From Myxococcales bacterium (GTDB lineage: Bacteria > Myxococcota_A > UBA9042): a stretch of DNA of 64,000 bases. Position numbers and translations under genes: made by a program. Of the stretch, positions 1 to 9,601 are shown piece by piece. The stretch is taken from assembly GCA_947491025.1 (NCBI GenBank), contig CANLIC010000003.1, positions 124,001-188,000 on the forward strand. The letters are read 5' to 3'. Each line of letters opens with the position of its first letter. Within the stretch, counting starts at the first letter, position 1. Below the pieces are notes generated by a model. The model was given only the letters and a program-made list of their open reading frames with translations, was not told the origin of the DNA and did not search any database.

Positions 1-672
<672 letters not shown>

Positions 673-781
673 GCCAACAAACCGGCAGCGCCACAGGCCA
701 GAGGCCAAGCGCCGCCGATCCGCTCGAAGCGCCGGCCGGACCCTGCGGCCAGGCCCGCCGGACCACGCGGGGAGCCAAGCC

Positions 782-1492
782 ATGTCCAACGCCGCCGCCC
801 CGTACGACGCCCTCGTCAACGCCACCCAGCGCGACGCAGGGGTTCAGACCGACGCCGTGCAGGTTGCCCGCACGGCCCTGGTCGCGCACACCGGCCCTGT
901 CGGTGCCCGCCACGGCTGGCTGGTCCTCCACGGCATCCTGCAGCGGGCGGCAGAATTCGTCAGGCCCTGGACGCGCATCGATGGACGGGACGGACGGCGC
1001 GTGCTGGCCCCGGAAGGCCTCTCTCGCATCATCACCGACTTCGAGACCGACGCCACGGGCGCATGCTGGACCACGGTTCCGGACCGCGAGATCGAAATGC
1101 ACGACGCCTTCGCCTGGCTCGACCTCTGCTGGCAGCGGCTGGATGCCGAAGCCGGCGACGGCGCCCGCGTGCTGGTTGGCTTCTCGCAGGGGTCGATCGT
1201 GGCCGCGCGCTGGGCCGTGGCGCGGGGGCACGTCTGGGACGCCGTCGTGCTCTGGGGCGGCGTGGTACCGAGCGATGTCGACCCCGCAGCGCTCGCCGCC
1301 TGCAGCCGCGACGGCGCGGTGCACATTGTGGTCGGCAGCCGCGACTCTCTGGCCGACGATGAGCGCCGCGCCAAGCAGCAAGCGCGACTTGCAGCCGCTG
1401 GCGTCCGGCTGGAGCTCGTGACGTTTGAGGGTGGGCATAGGCTCGACGACGCCACCCTGAGCGCCCTGGCTGACACGCTCGAGGCGCGATGA
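782..1492 (+). CDS. Alpha/beta hydrolase, phospholipase/carboxylesterase-like
   Basis: A 236-residue cytosolic protein with no signal peptide. It has the alpha/beta hydrolase layout: an early strand-turn motif GWLVLHGI that provides the oxyanion hole, the nucleophile elbow GFSQGS (GxSxG), a late Asp region (GSRDSLAD) and a catalytic His in FEGGHRLDD. Size and motif order resemble the phospholipase/carboxylesterase (YpfH-like) group. The start is the ATG at 782, preceded by GGGAG; a longer in-frame extension upstream overlaps the previous gene and looks non-coding. The stop overlaps the next start by ATGA, so the two are translationally coupled. Substrate is unknown. Confidence 0.8.
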   Translation: MSNAAAPYDALVNATQRDAGVQTDAVQVARTALVAHTGPVGARHGWLVLHGILQRAAEFVRPWTRIDGRDGRRVLAPEGLSRIITDFETDATGACWTTVPDREIEMHDAFAWLDLCWQRLDAEAGDGARVLVGFSQGSIVAARWAVARGHVWDAVVLWGGVVPSDVDPAALAACSRDGAVHIVVGSRDSLADDERRAKQQARLAAAGVRLELVTFEGGHRLDDATLSALADTLEAR

Positions 1493-2514
1493 GCGCTGCG
1501 CAGGTGCGTCGGCTGCTGGGCCTTCTCGCGATGGCGCTGCTCTGCGCAGCGACCGCCTGTAGCGAGGCGCCCGCAGCGGGGCAGGGCAGCGGCGTCTCGG
1601 CGTCCGGTGGCGACGGGCAGGGGAGCGATGGGCTCGGAGGCGACAGCGATGCCAAAGATGCACTCGGCAGCGACGCCGTAGATGCGGATGCTCCCAGACC
1701 TGGCACCGATGCCGCCAGCGCGTCCGACGCCGTCGCGCCCGACAGCGGCCCAAGCGACACGGCCCCACCTTCCGACGCCTCGACCGCCGACGGCGTTGCC
1801 CCGCCTGCCGACGCCGCAGCCGACGGCGATGCCGCCGACGACGCCCTGGCCTCGGCGGACCTTGAGGGCGGCGACGCCTTCGATGGAGCCGGCGACGGCA
1901 CCAGCCTCGACACAGGCGAAGAGCCCCCCTGCCAGAGCGCGCTGACCTCGATCGCTGACATCCCGCTGGAGGCGGTCAAGGTCGACTTCGAGACCTGCAG
2001 TGACTGCCTCTGCTGCCTCCCCGGCGGCCTCTATCCGGCCGAGATACCCCTTGATTGCCTGATGTGCGGACCCGCAGGCGCCCTGCAGAAAGCCGGCGCG
2101 GTGCTCACGGGCGGAATGTTGACCACGCTGGTCGGCTGCGTCGAGGGCAACAAGGGCGCCCCGCTGGCCAACCGCGCGACCTTCATCGGCTCTGCTTACA
2201 CCACCCCGAGTGGCTCCGCGGGCCTGCAGCTCGTGTTGCAGCCGCCGGCGACGATGTTCGGCTTCTCCGCCGTGCCCACCAGCTCCGATGCCAAGCCCGT
2301 CGTCATCCTGCGCGGCTACGACGCCAACGATCAGCTCGTAGCCCAGGACGCATTCGACTTCTACCAAGCGCCCGGCGGCAGCTGCGCGACCCTCAACCCA
2401 GCGGCGCAGTTCTTCGGCTTCCGCCCCTGCTTCGGCGCCAAGCTGCACAAGGTCATCGTTGAGGTCAGCGACGCCAACGTCGCCATCGACGAGGTCCGAA
2501 TCTACCGGCCCTAG
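1489..2514 (+). CDS. Lipoprotein with acidic linker and Cys-containing C-terminal domain, function unknown
   Basis: 341 residues. The N-terminus is a lipoprotein signal: a basic start, the hydrophobic stretch LLGLLAMALLC and a lipobox ending ATAC, so the mature protein should be lipid-anchored. Residues about 30 to 145 form a linker rich in Asp, Ala, Ser and Gly. The C-terminal 190 residues look folded, begin with a Cys cluster (CSDCLCC, then CLMC) and continue as a beta-rich region with the regular F/Y spacing typical of jelly-roll carbohydrate-binding-like domains. I do not recognise a named family. It overlaps the upstream hydrolase by ATGA and ends 22 bases from the convergent next gene. 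Confidence 0.75.
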   Translation: MSAAQVRRLLGLLAMALLCAATACSEAPAAGQGSGVSASGGDGQGSDGLGGDSDAKDALGSDAVDADAPRPGTDAASASDAVAPDSGPSDTAPPSDASTADGVAPPADAAADGDAADDALASADLEGGDAFDGAGDGTSLDTGEEPPCQSALTSIADIPLEAVKVDFETCSDCLCCLPGGLYPAEIPLDCLMCGPAGALQKAGAVLTGGMLTTLVGCVEGNKGAPLANRATFIGSAYTTPSGSAGLQLVLQPPATMFGFSAVPTSSDAKPVVILRGYDANDQLVAQDAFDFYQAPGGSCATLNPAAQFFGFRPCFGAKLHKVIVEVSDANVAIDEVRIYRP

Positions 2515-2536
2515 GGTTCGGGCGCTGTCGACGTCT

Positions 2537-3688
2537 CTACAGCGACTTGGCGCAGCGAATGCCAATGGCGGCGTGCGCCTTGGTCTGCGGCCACAAGAAG
2601 CCGCGATGATCGCTTCGCCCCTCGCAGGCCGCGGTCTCCGGCACGCCCGAGCCGATGAAGAACGAGCCGCCTCGCACCACCCGCTCCCCCGTCTCCCAGA
2701 GGGAAGGCACGCCGATTGCGACCGGCAACTTCGCGCTCGGCACGGCCGCGCAGACCGGCGTTTCGCACGGCTTGTAGCAGTTGGGCTTGCTGCTGGCCGG
2801 GCCCTCCCCGCAGACACAGCCGAGGCACTGGGGCTGGCAGCCTGCCAAGGGCTTGCCGCTGTTGAGGCATTTGACGCAGTCGCCGCAGTCGTAGGGCTGC
2901 TGGCGGTCGCAGGTCACCTCTTCATCGCCGTCGGAGAGCGTCCACTCGTGGACGTTGCCGAACACGTCGAAGATCTTCTGTCCGCCCTCGAGCACGACGT
3001 CGGCGGTGCTCGTCATCGCGGCGCGCGGAATGTCGAACTTCGTGCAGCCGTAGAGGTTGACGTCCTCATTGCCGCATTTGCCGAGCTCGTCGCGCGGGCC
3101 GGCCGGCCCAAAGGGGTAGACGCGCTTGTTGGCGCTCGCCGTTGCCGGACCGCCCGCGACCCGCTCCCACTCGAACTCGGTCGGCAGCCGCTTGCCGACG
3201 AATGCGCAGTACTCGCGGGCTTGCAGCCAGCTGACATAGACCACCGGATGCGAGAAGAACTCCGGGTTGGCGACGGTGCCGCCGCCCGAGGCCAGCTTCG
3301 CCCAGTACTCTCGGATGTTGGAGGTCTCGTCGCCCTCGGGTTCGCTGCAGACGCCCATCTCGAAGCAATAGCGGTACTGCTCGAGTGTCACCTCGTGCAC
3401 GTCGAAGGCGAACGCCTGGAGCTTCACCTGTTGCGCAGGGATGCCGAAGTTGTACGCGCCCGGCGACTCTTTGCACTGCTGATCGCTCGGCACCTGGCAG
3501 CCTTGCTGGCCGAGGCCGAACTGAAAGACCAGTCCTTCGCGCACCTCGACCATCGCCGTCACCGCCGGCGGGTCCTTGCCCTCGGCGCAGCCGGCGAGCG
3601 CTGCCACGGTCAGCAGCGCGCGGAGGGTCGACGCCAAGCGCGGCCAAGGCGCCGAGCGGCAAGGCATGGCTGCGGGGGCTCGCCTCAT
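2537..3688 (-). CDS. Lipoprotein with formylglycine-generating-enzyme (SUMF1) fold and Cys-rich insert
   Basis: 383 residues. A signal sequence ends in a lipobox-like LAGC. The body carries the SUMF1/FGE-sulfatase signature order: an early DVHEVTLEQY, then VSWLQAREYCAFVGKRLPTE, GNVHEWT, RVVRGGSF and a terminal GIRCA. Between HEWT and RGGSF there is an insert of about 55 residues (about 258-314) with some 12 cysteines, absent from ordinary members. The region aligning with the active-site Cys pair of true formylglycine enzymes keeps only one Cys (AACEGRSD), so sulfatase-activating activity is doubtful; many paralogues are binding or structural proteins. The ATG overlaps the upstream gene stop by ATGA, placing it last in an envelope operon. 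Confidence 0.8.
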   Translation of the reverse strand: MRRAPAAMPCRSAPWPRLASTLRALLTVAALAGCAEGKDPPAVTAMVEVREGLVFQFGLGQQGCQVPSDQQCKESPGAYNFGIPAQQVKLQAFAFDVHEVTLEQYRYCFEMGVCSEPEGDETSNIREYWAKLASGGGTVANPEFFSHPVVYVSWLQAREYCAFVGKRLPTEFEWERVAGGPATASANKRVYPFGPAGPRDELGKCGNEDVNLYGCTKFDIPRAAMTSTADVVLEGGQKIFDVFGNVHEWTLSDGDEEVTCDRQQPYDCGDCVKCLNSGKPLAGCQPQCLGCVCGEGPASSKPNCYKPCETPVCAAVPSAKLPVAIGVPSLWETGERVVRGGSFFIGSGVPETAACEGRSDHRGFLWPQTKAHAAIGIRCAKSL

Positions 3689-4959
3689 CGCGGCTCTCCG
3701 GGGGATGGCTCGCCCAGCGGCGTCAGGCGCTGGCCTTGGCCGCGCTTGGGCCCCGGCGCCAGATCTTGCTCAGGGATGTTGTCGCGGAATGCGTCCCAAA
3801 TCACGAGGCCGAGGCCAAGGCCCAAGCCGGCGCCGCCCGCGCCGTAACCGATCTGCTGCCATTGCGCCCAGCGGTCGAAGTCTGGGCTGCCGCGGTAGTG
3901 CTCATCGGCTTGCTGACCGGTCGCCACGCCGACGCCCACGCCACTCGCCCCGAGGATCATCAGGGTCCAGCCGATGGCGCTACGCCAGCTCGAGCTGCCC
4001 GAGAGCGGCTGCAGATTGTAGTCGAGGTGGAGCTGCTTATCTTCGGGTACGTCGACGATCTCCTCCACCGTGCCATAGCCCTCGCGCGAGAGGCTAATCT
4101 GGTGGCGGCCCGGCGGCACCTCGATGCGGCCCGAAAAGGGTGTGACCGCCACCACTTTGCCGTCCACGGCGATCTTGACCTGGCGCACGTTGCACCAAAA
4201 GGACACCGCCGCCAGCCGATAGGTTGGCTTGAGCGCGAGCACCGCCCGCACTTTGCCCGACTCCGGCACGACCACGTCTGTCTCGAGTGGGGCGTGCTTG
4301 TCCAGCTCGAGCCGCAGCTTGTAGATGCCGGGCTTGAGGTGCGTGGTCACGGGCGTGTTGCCGATGACGACGCCGTCAGGCAGCAGCCGCACTGCCGCGC
4401 CAGTCGGGCTCGACGCGATGGTCACCTCGGGCAACGCCTCGTACGAGCGCTGCTTGAGCGTCCGAATCAGGTTTTCGACGTCCGCCTTGTTCGCAGGCTC
4501 GCCGCCGGTCTGGGCGCGGTAGGCCTCCAGGTAGCGCTGCAGCAGCTCGAGCGCCTCGGGGTAGGCGGCGAGCTTCTCCTGACACCGCGCCATGTTGTAG
4601 ATCAAGTTCGGCCGCTGCTCCTGTGCGTATGCCGCCTCAAAGGCGCGGTAGGCCTCCTGGTAGCGGCCGGCGCGGTAATGCTCGCGGCCCTCGGCGTCCA
4701 AGCGATCGGCTTCGCCCTTGGCGTCGGTTGCGGCGGCCGGGCTGCCAGCGGGCGCCGCGGCGGTGGGCGGCGGGGCCGTGGCGGCAGCCGGTGGCGGCGG
4801 CGGCGGATCGTCCCCAGCGCGGGCCAGCTTTGGCGCTACGGTGAGCAGCACGAGCGCGATCCAGCCGACAGGGCAGGCACGGTGCAGGGGGCGGCCAGGC
4901 TTGCAGGGCGTCGTGCGGTGCATGTCAGGTCCAGAAGTTGCGACGCCGCGGCGGGTCAC
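3685..4959 (-). CDS. TPR and PEGA domain membrane-associated protein
   Basis: 424 residues. After a basic start and a hydrophobic segment (ALVLLTVAPKLARA, likely export signal) comes a Pro/Ala linker, then a tetratricopeptide region at about 85-165 (GREHYRAGRYQEAYRAFEAAY, cut here at its core), then two PEGA-like beta repeats (VTIASSPTGAAVRLL with PDG; VKIAVDGKVVAVTPFSGRIEVPPGRHQISL split over about 225-300). A glycine-rich transmembrane segment lies near residues 330-380. PEGA proteins are typical periplasmic or surface scaffolds in myxobacteria-like genomes. It lies 111 bases downstream of the sigma-factor gene set and overlaps the next gene by ATGA. An internal ATG at about residue 13 is an alternative start. 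Confidence 0.75.
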   Translation of the reverse strand: MTRRGVATSGPDMHRTTPCKPGRPLHRACPVGWIALVLLTVAPKLARAGDDPPPPPPAAATAPPPTAAAPAGSPAAATDAKGEADRLDAEGREHYRAGRYQEAYRAFEAAYAQEQRPNLIYNMARCQEKLAAYPEALELLQRYLEAYRAQTGGEPANKADVENLIRTLKQRSYEALPEVTIASSPTGAAVRLLPDGVVIGNTPVTTHLKPGIYKLRLELDKHAPLETDVVVPESGKVRAVLALKPTYRLAAVSFWCNVRQVKIAVDGKVVAVTPFSGRIEVPPGRHQISLSREGYGTVEEIVDVPEDKQLHLDYNLQPLSGSSSWRSAIGWTLMILGASGVGVGVATGQQADEHYRGSPDFDRWAQWQQIGYGAGGAGLGLGLGLVIWDAFRDNIPEQDLAPGPKRGQGQRLTPLGEPSPGEPR

Positions 4960-5070
4960 GGCATGCGGCGCCCCATCCTACGTCGAATCGGCGCCCGATG
5001 CGAGGAACCCGCCGCGACGACCGCGCCAGCGCCGCGGTCCGCCCAAGGAGCGACTGCGCCGAGACCCTGC

Positions 5071-5667
5071 CTAGCGCACGAGGGTCGACACGATGGTGAG
5101 CTTCTCGCCGTTCTGGATGGCGTCGAGCGTCCGCGCCCCTGCCGCGACCGAGCGCGTGGTCTTGCCGCCCGGCATCGTCGCCTGGTAGCGGACCCGCTGC
5201 ACCTTGCCCATCTGCAAGCCCAAGAATTGCAGGATGAACTGAGCTCCGCCCGGCAACGCAATCTCGCGGCTGGCCTGGGACGCCAACGCGAACGTGGCCT
5301 CGCTGACCAGCGCAAAGCGGTTGAATCTGCCGTCGAAGGGCTTGAGCTCGCGCCGCATGTCTTCCAGGCGCGCATCGACCGATGCTTCAGCCCGGCTGGC
5401 CTCGATGACGCGCACCACGAACGACGCCTGCTCGGGCGCCGTCGCACCCTCGTTGACCGGACGCGGCGCCTCACGCGGCTCCCGTGGCGACAAGCGCGCG
5501 GGTGTGGCAGGCGTCGGTGCAACCGCAGCGGACGCGGAGGCGACGGTGGCCCGCGACGCCGGCTCGACTGCAAGCACCAAGACCGAATGGCTCAGCAAGA
5601 TCAGACCAGCGCCCAAGCCGGCGAGTGTTGGCCGCGAGCGGCTGGCGATCGGTTGCCGCGTGCTCAT
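5071..5667 (-). CDS. Secreted protein of unknown function in ECF sigma operon
   Basis: 198 residues. The N-terminus has a basic stretch followed by LAGLGAGLILLSHSVLVLA, a good secretion signal or membrane anchor. A Pro/Ala linker follows, then a compact domain of about 125 residues with alternating strands (FVVRVIEA, FNRFALVSEATFAL, AQFILQFLGLQMGKVQRVRY, KLTIVS). I do not recognise the family. Its start overlaps the stop of the probable anti-sigma gene by ATGA, so it is co-translated with the sigma/anti-sigma pair and may be part of the same sensing pathway; that is inference from position. Confidence 0.65.
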   Translation of the reverse strand: MSTRQPIASRSRPTLAGLGAGLILLSHSVLVLAVEPASRATVASASAAVAPTPATPARLSPREPREAPRPVNEGATAPEQASFVVRVIEASRAEASVDARLEDMRRELKPFDGRFNRFALVSEATFALASQASREIALPGGAQFILQFLGLQMGKVQRVRYQATMPGGKTTRSVAAGARTLDAIQNGEKLTIVSTLVR

Positions 5668-6305
5668 CCCGCCCCCCCTTCGGCACTGAGGTGCCAGATG
5701 ATCACTGGGCTGCCCTCGCCCTCGCTTGGATCGACCACGATGGTGCCGGAGTCGATCTCCATCTCCTCGATGATCACCGCCGGCAGCTGGCCGCCCGGCT
5801 CCTCGGCCGCGCCAGCGCCGCTCCCCGCGGAGCCCTCGACCGCGACAATCGGCGCCTCGGGGCGTCCGTCGCTGACCTGCGGGCTGCGCAACGCGAAGAC
5901 CGCCGCCACCGCCGCCAGCACGACGCTGACGCCGAACGCCAAGCGGCCAAACGAGAAGCCAGAGAGGAGGCCGCGGGCCCAGCTCGGTGCCGGCGCAGGC
6001 GACACTTCACGCGTTGGCGCCGGCAGCTTGGTCATCACCCGGCCACGCACCATGGAGAGCGCGTCCTCACTGGCCCGGCTGAATTGCGGCGGTGGAGTCA
6101 GCGCCGCCTCTCGAAGCGCCGCCGACAGCTCCCGCTGGCCAGGAATCGCGGCCTGTAGCTGCGTGTGCTGCTTCAGCAGGGCCTCGGCCTCGGCGCGCAG
6201 CTCCGCGTCGCCGTCGAGCTCGCCGTCCGCCAGCGCCATCAGCAGCATCTGCTGCTCCTCGCTGAGCGTCGGTGCGCTGTCCATCGGGTCCCTTGTGTCA
6301 GCCAT
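5664..6305 (-). CDS. Probable membrane-spanning anti-sigma factor
   Basis: 213 residues from the ATG at 6305; the frame extends upstream but only into the sigma gene. The N-terminal 100 residues are helical and charged, beginning LSEEQQMLLMALADGELDG, a pattern typical of anti-sigma factors (short helix followed by DGEL). No HxxxCxxC zinc motif is present. A single transmembrane segment (LAFGVSVVLAAVAAVFAL) lies near residues 124-141, followed by an acidic outer segment. It overlaps the ECF sigma gene by 8 bases (ATGGCTGA), the usual arrangement for an anti-sigma partner. Role is inferred from architecture and position. Confidence 0.7.
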   Translation of the reverse strand: MADTRDPMDSAPTLSEEQQMLLMALADGELDGDAELRAEAEALLKQHTQLQAAIPGQRELSAALREAALTPPPQFSRASEDALSMVRGRVMTKLPAPTREVSPAPAPSWARGLLSGFSFGRLAFGVSVVLAAVAAVFALRSPQVSDGRPEAPIVAVEGSAGSGAGAAEEPGGQLPAVIIEEMEIDSGTIVVDPSEGEGSPVIIWHLSAEGGAG

Positions 6306-6897
6306 GGCTGGCCTCCTGCCGGTAATCCTCGAGCAGCACTTGCAGCCGCTTGCGGGCATAAAAGAGGCGGCTCATCACCGTTCCCTTTGGGATCTGCAGC
6401 TCTTCGGCGATCTCTTGGTACGAGTAGCCGTGCACATCGCACAGCAGCACGCACTGGCGATGCGCCTCGGGTAAGGTGTCGAGCGCTTCCATCAGGCGGG
6501 CGCCGAGCGCCGAGCGCGACGTCTCCTGCATCGGGTCGCTGTGCCCCCACATGCCGATCGCCGGTACGCGCGAGTCTGCGATGTCGGCGTGGCCGAGCCG
6601 CTCATCGATCTCCTCGGCCCGGCGGGTCTTGTTGCGGCGCAGCTTGTCGACGCTGCCGTTGGCAGCGATGCGGCACAGCCACGCCTTGAAGTTGCTGTCC
6701 GGCTGGAAGGAGTCCAGTCGGGTCCAGGCCTTCAAGAATGTGTCCTGCACCAAGTCCATCGCCTCGTCCTCGTTGCGCAGGTGCTTCAGCGCGACGCTGA
6801 ACACCACACGCTTATGGAGGTCGACCAAGGCGCCAAAGGCGTCTCGGTCGCCGGCCAGGGCTCGGGTCACCAGCTCTCGCTCTTGGGCTTCCTGCAC
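6298..6897 (-). CDS. ECF-family RNA polymerase sigma factor
   Basis: 199 residues with the two domains of an ECF sigma-70 factor. Region 2 covers about residues 18-85 (AFGALVDLHKRVVF, then NEDEAMDLVQDTFLKAW, the core-binding and -10 recognition helix). Region 4 covers about 130-190 (LPEAHRQCVLL, then YSYQEIAEELQIPKGTVMSR, the -35 helix-turn-helix). The start is GTG at 6897, supported by GGGAG five bases upstream. It is first in a minus-strand operon with a probable anti-sigma factor and a secreted protein. The membrane partner suggests a response to an envelope or external signal. Target genes are unknown. Confidence 0.92.
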   Translation of the reverse strand: MQEAQERELVTRALAGDRDAFGALVDLHKRVVFSVALKHLRNEDEAMDLVQDTFLKAWTRLDSFQPDSNFKAWLCRIAANGSVDKLRRNKTRRAEEIDERLGHADIADSRVPAIGMWGHSDPMQETSRSALGARLMEALDTLPEAHRQCVLLCDVHGYSYQEIAEELQIPKGTVMSRLFYARKRLQVLLEDYRQEASHG

Positions 6898-7139
6898 CGA
6901 GTCTCCCGAGCCCAGTCGAACAACGCGTGGGCGCGACGCCTATTCAACACCCTCGTGCCGAGCCTGCCAAGTCGCGGCCATGCCTCCGCTTCGACGCGGT
7001 GCCAGAGCCTGGGGCGCGGTGGGGCTGCGCCCGAAGCGAAGTACGAACGTCGGCAGCGAGCGGCAGCGACCGCGCAGGACCTTGCAGGTACGGTCCGGTG
7101 TTGGCCGTCATATGGCAGCGCCGCGCGCGACCCGGCTGG

Positions 7140-8453
7140 CTAGCGCAGGTCCGCGAGCAAAAGCGCCGGCGCCTCGAGCAGCTCGCGCACGGCCTGGACG
7201 AAGGCCGCGCCGATGTGGCCGTCGATGATGCGATGGTCGAAGCTGCAGCTCATGTACATGCGCTCGCGGATGACGATGGCGTCACCGACGACCACAGGCC
7301 GCTTTTCGATCTTGTGCAGGCCCAAGATCGCCACCTCGGGCTGGTTGATGATCGGCGTGGCGAACATGCCGCCGGCCTTGCCCAAGCTGGTGATGGTGAA
7401 CGTCGAGCCCGAGAGCGACGCCACCGGCAACGCGTTGGCGCGGGCGGCGTCAGCCATCGCCGCCAGTTCGCCGACCAGCGTGCGCAGCGACTTGCCATGG
7501 ACATCGAGCACCACCGGCACCAGCAGGCCAGCGTCGGTGGCGGTCGCGATGCCGAGGTGGACGCCCGCCTTTTTGGTCAGCGTGCCAGCCTGGTAGTCCA
7601 CGTGGGCGTTGATGTTGTGGAACTCGGCGCGCTGAAGGGCGATCGCCACCGCCTTCATGACGAAGGGCAGGTAGGTGGTGCGCAGGCCCGCGTCGCGGAG
7701 CTGGTCCTTCAACACCGAGATGGCGGTGAAGTCGACCTCCTCGACGTAGGTAAAGTGCGCCGCCGTATCGCGCGAATGCCGCATGCGATCGCTGATCTTG
7801 CGGCGCAAACCGAGGAGCTTCTGGACCTCGTCGGCGCCGAGGCCCGTGGGCGCCAGGGGTGGCGTCGGGGCGGCCGGTGCGCGGGGTGCCGCCGCGGCGG
7901 GCGCAGGCGCGGACGGACGAGGTGCAGGCGCGGCTGCCGCTACGCCGGTGTGGGCGCGGCTCACGTCTTCTTGCGTGACGCGGCCGTGGTCACCGGTACC
8001 GGCGACGCGGGTGATGTCGACGCCGAGGCTGCGGGCCAGCTTGCGGGTCGCCGGTGCGGCCCGAACGCGCTCGCTGGCTTGGGCAAGCGGAGCGACAGGT
8101 TCCATGGCGGGCACGGCGGCTGGGCTCGCCTTCGGCGCGGCGTGCACGTTGGCTTCCGGCGCGGCCTGGGCGTTGCCGGCAGGCGCTGCAGCCGGCGCTG
8201 CCGCGCTTGAACCGCTCGCCTCCTCGATGGTCAGCACGACGGCGCCCACGGGCACCACGTCGCCCTCGCCGAAGTGGCGCTTGCTGACACGGCCGCGGCG
8301 CGGCGACGGGATGACGGCCGAGACCTTGTCGGTCAGGACCTCGAAAAGCGGCGTGTCCTCAGCGACGTCCGCGCCCTCGTCGACCAGCCACTTGGTGAGC
8401 TCACCCTCGACCACGCCTTCGCCGATGTCAGGGAGCTTGAATTCGAACGCCAT
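7140..8453 (-). CDS. bkdB: Branched-chain 2-oxoacid dehydrogenase E2, lipoamide acyltransferase
   Basis: 437 residues, normal E2 length. Domain order: a lipoyl domain at 1-77 with the lipoyl lysine K43 in LTDKVSA; an Ala/Pro linker; a peripheral subunit-binding domain at about 122-160 (TRKLARSLGVDITRVAGTG); a second Ala/Pro linker; and the catalytic acyltransferase domain at about 205-437 with the active-site motif DHRIIDG (H407, D411). It transfers the acyl group from E1 to CoA. Strong GGAGGAG lies upstream of the ATG. It is last of three genes encoding the complex; the E3 (lipoamide dehydrogenase) gene is not in the window. Pyruvate specificity is possible, but the E1 pair is of the branched-chain type. 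Confidence 0.92.
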   Translation of the reverse strand: MAFEFKLPDIGEGVVEGELTKWLVDEGADVAEDTPLFEVLTDKVSAVIPSPRRGRVSKRHFGEGDVVPVGAVVLTIEEASGSSAAAPAAAPAGNAQAAPEANVHAAPKASPAAVPAMEPVAPLAQASERVRAAPATRKLARSLGVDITRVAGTGDHGRVTQEDVSRAHTGVAAAAPAPRPSAPAPAAAAPRAPAAPTPPLAPTGLGADEVQKLLGLRRKISDRMRHSRDTAAHFTYVEEVDFTAISVLKDQLRDAGLRTTYLPFVMKAVAIALQRAEFHNINAHVDYQAGTLTKKAGVHLGIATATDAGLLVPVVLDVHGKSLRTLVGELAAMADAARANALPVASLSGSTFTITSLGKAGGMFATPIINQPEVAILGLHKIEKRPVVVGDAIVIRERMYMSCSFDHRIIDGHIGAAFVQAVRELLEAPALLLADLR

Positions 8454-8505
8454 CGTCTCCTCCAGAGGGCCGGCGCCTACGCTGCGCCACGCCGACGCGC
8501 CGCCA

Positions 8506-9525
8506 TCACTTGTATCGCGCCACCTGGCGCACGGCCGCTGCCACCCGGCCGGAGTCGGGCAAGTAGGCCGCCTCCAGGGTGTAGGGGAACGGGGTGTCGT
8601 ACCCGGTCACCCGCAGCGGTGGCGCCTGCAGCCAATCGAAGCAGTGCTCCATGATCAGCGCCACGACCTCTGCGGCGAAGCCGCAGGTCTTGGGCGCCTC
8701 GTTGGCGACCACTGCGCGGCCGGTCCGGCTGACGCTCTCGACGATCGCCGGCAGGTCGTAGGGCACGAGCGTGCGGAGGTCGATGAGCTCGACGTCGATG
8801 CCCTCTGCCTCTAGCTTGGCGGCCGCCTCACGGCAGGTCTCGACCATCGCGCCATAGCTGATAAGCGATACCGGAATGCCCTTGCCGCGCAGCGGTCGCG
8901 CGATGTCGGCCTTGCCGATCGGCACGGTGTAATGGCCTGCCGGCACTTCGCCCTTCGGGTGAGCGGACCAGTTGGTGCCGTGCGCCGGGCCTCGGTAGAT
9001 GCGCTTGGGTTCGAAGACCATGACCGGGTCCGGCGAGGCGAGCGCCGCCAGCAGCAAACCCTTGGCGTCATAGGGGTTCGAGGGCGTCACGCAGACCAGG
9101 CCGGCGTGGTGGGCGAACGTCGCCTCGGGCGACTGGGAGTGGTAGTGGCCGCCGCGGATGCCGCCGCCAAACGGGGTGCGGATCACCATCGGGCACGGGT
9201 ACTCGCCGCCGGAGCGGTAGCGGAACTTTGCGAGTTCGTTGACAATTTGGTCGTAGGCTGGGAAGATGAAGTCGCTGAACTGGATCTCGGCCACCGGGCG
9301 CAGCCCATAGAGCGCCATGCCGATGGCTGTGCCGATGATGCCGGCCTCGGCCAGCGGCGTGTCGATGACGCGGTCCTCGCCGTACTTCTCTTGCAGGCCG
9401 ACGGTGGCGCGGAAGACGCCGCCGAACTTGCCGACGTCCTCGCCCAGGATGACGACGTCTTTGTCCGCTGCCATCGCCAGGTCGAGCGCGTCATTGACGG
9501 CCTGGATGATGTTCATCGTCGGCAT
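8506..9525 (-). CDS. bkdA2: Branched-chain 2-oxoacid dehydrogenase E1 beta subunit
   Basis: 339 residues, standard E1beta length. It starts NIIQAVNDALD and contains GEDVGKFGGVFRAT, TPLAEAGIIGTAIGMA, FSDFIFPAYDQI, RTPFGGGIRGGHYHSQSPEA and FEPKRIYR, all characteristic of the BkdA2/BCKDHB family; the HYHSQSPE segment is typical of the branched-chain type. It pairs with the E1alpha gene 76 bases upstream to decarboxylate the 2-oxoacids of Val, Leu and Ile with thiamine diphosphate. AGGAG lies upstream of the ATG. In myxobacteria this complex supplies branched acyl-CoA starters for iso-fatty acids (established for the group; a link to genes here is inference). Confidence 0.93.
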   Translation of the reverse strand: MPTMNIIQAVNDALDLAMAADKDVVILGEDVGKFGGVFRATVGLQEKYGEDRVIDTPLAEAGIIGTAIGMALYGLRPVAEIQFSDFIFPAYDQIVNELAKFRYRSGGEYPCPMVIRTPFGGGIRGGHYHSQSPEATFAHHAGLVCVTPSNPYDAKGLLLAALASPDPVMVFEPKRIYRGPAHGTNWSAHPKGEVPAGHYTVPIGKADIARPLRGKGIPVSLISYGAMVETCREAAAKLEAEGIDVELIDLRTLVPYDLPAIVESVSRTGRAVVANEAPKTCGFAAEVVALIMEHCFDWLQAPPLRVTGYDTPFPYTLEAAYLPDSGRVAAAVRQVARYK

Positions 9526-9601
9526 CGAAGCTCCTGCAAAGTCATGGTCGAGCGGTCACACCTGCGCGCCCGGGTGGCGGCGGTCGGCGTCGCGTCGTTC
9601 C

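Noticed and set aside
3385..6474. A 1029-codon plus-strand frame across the ECF operon
   Set aside because: It spans five recognised minus-strand genes and has low-complexity Arg/Ala/Leu translation typical of antisense frames in GC-rich DNA.
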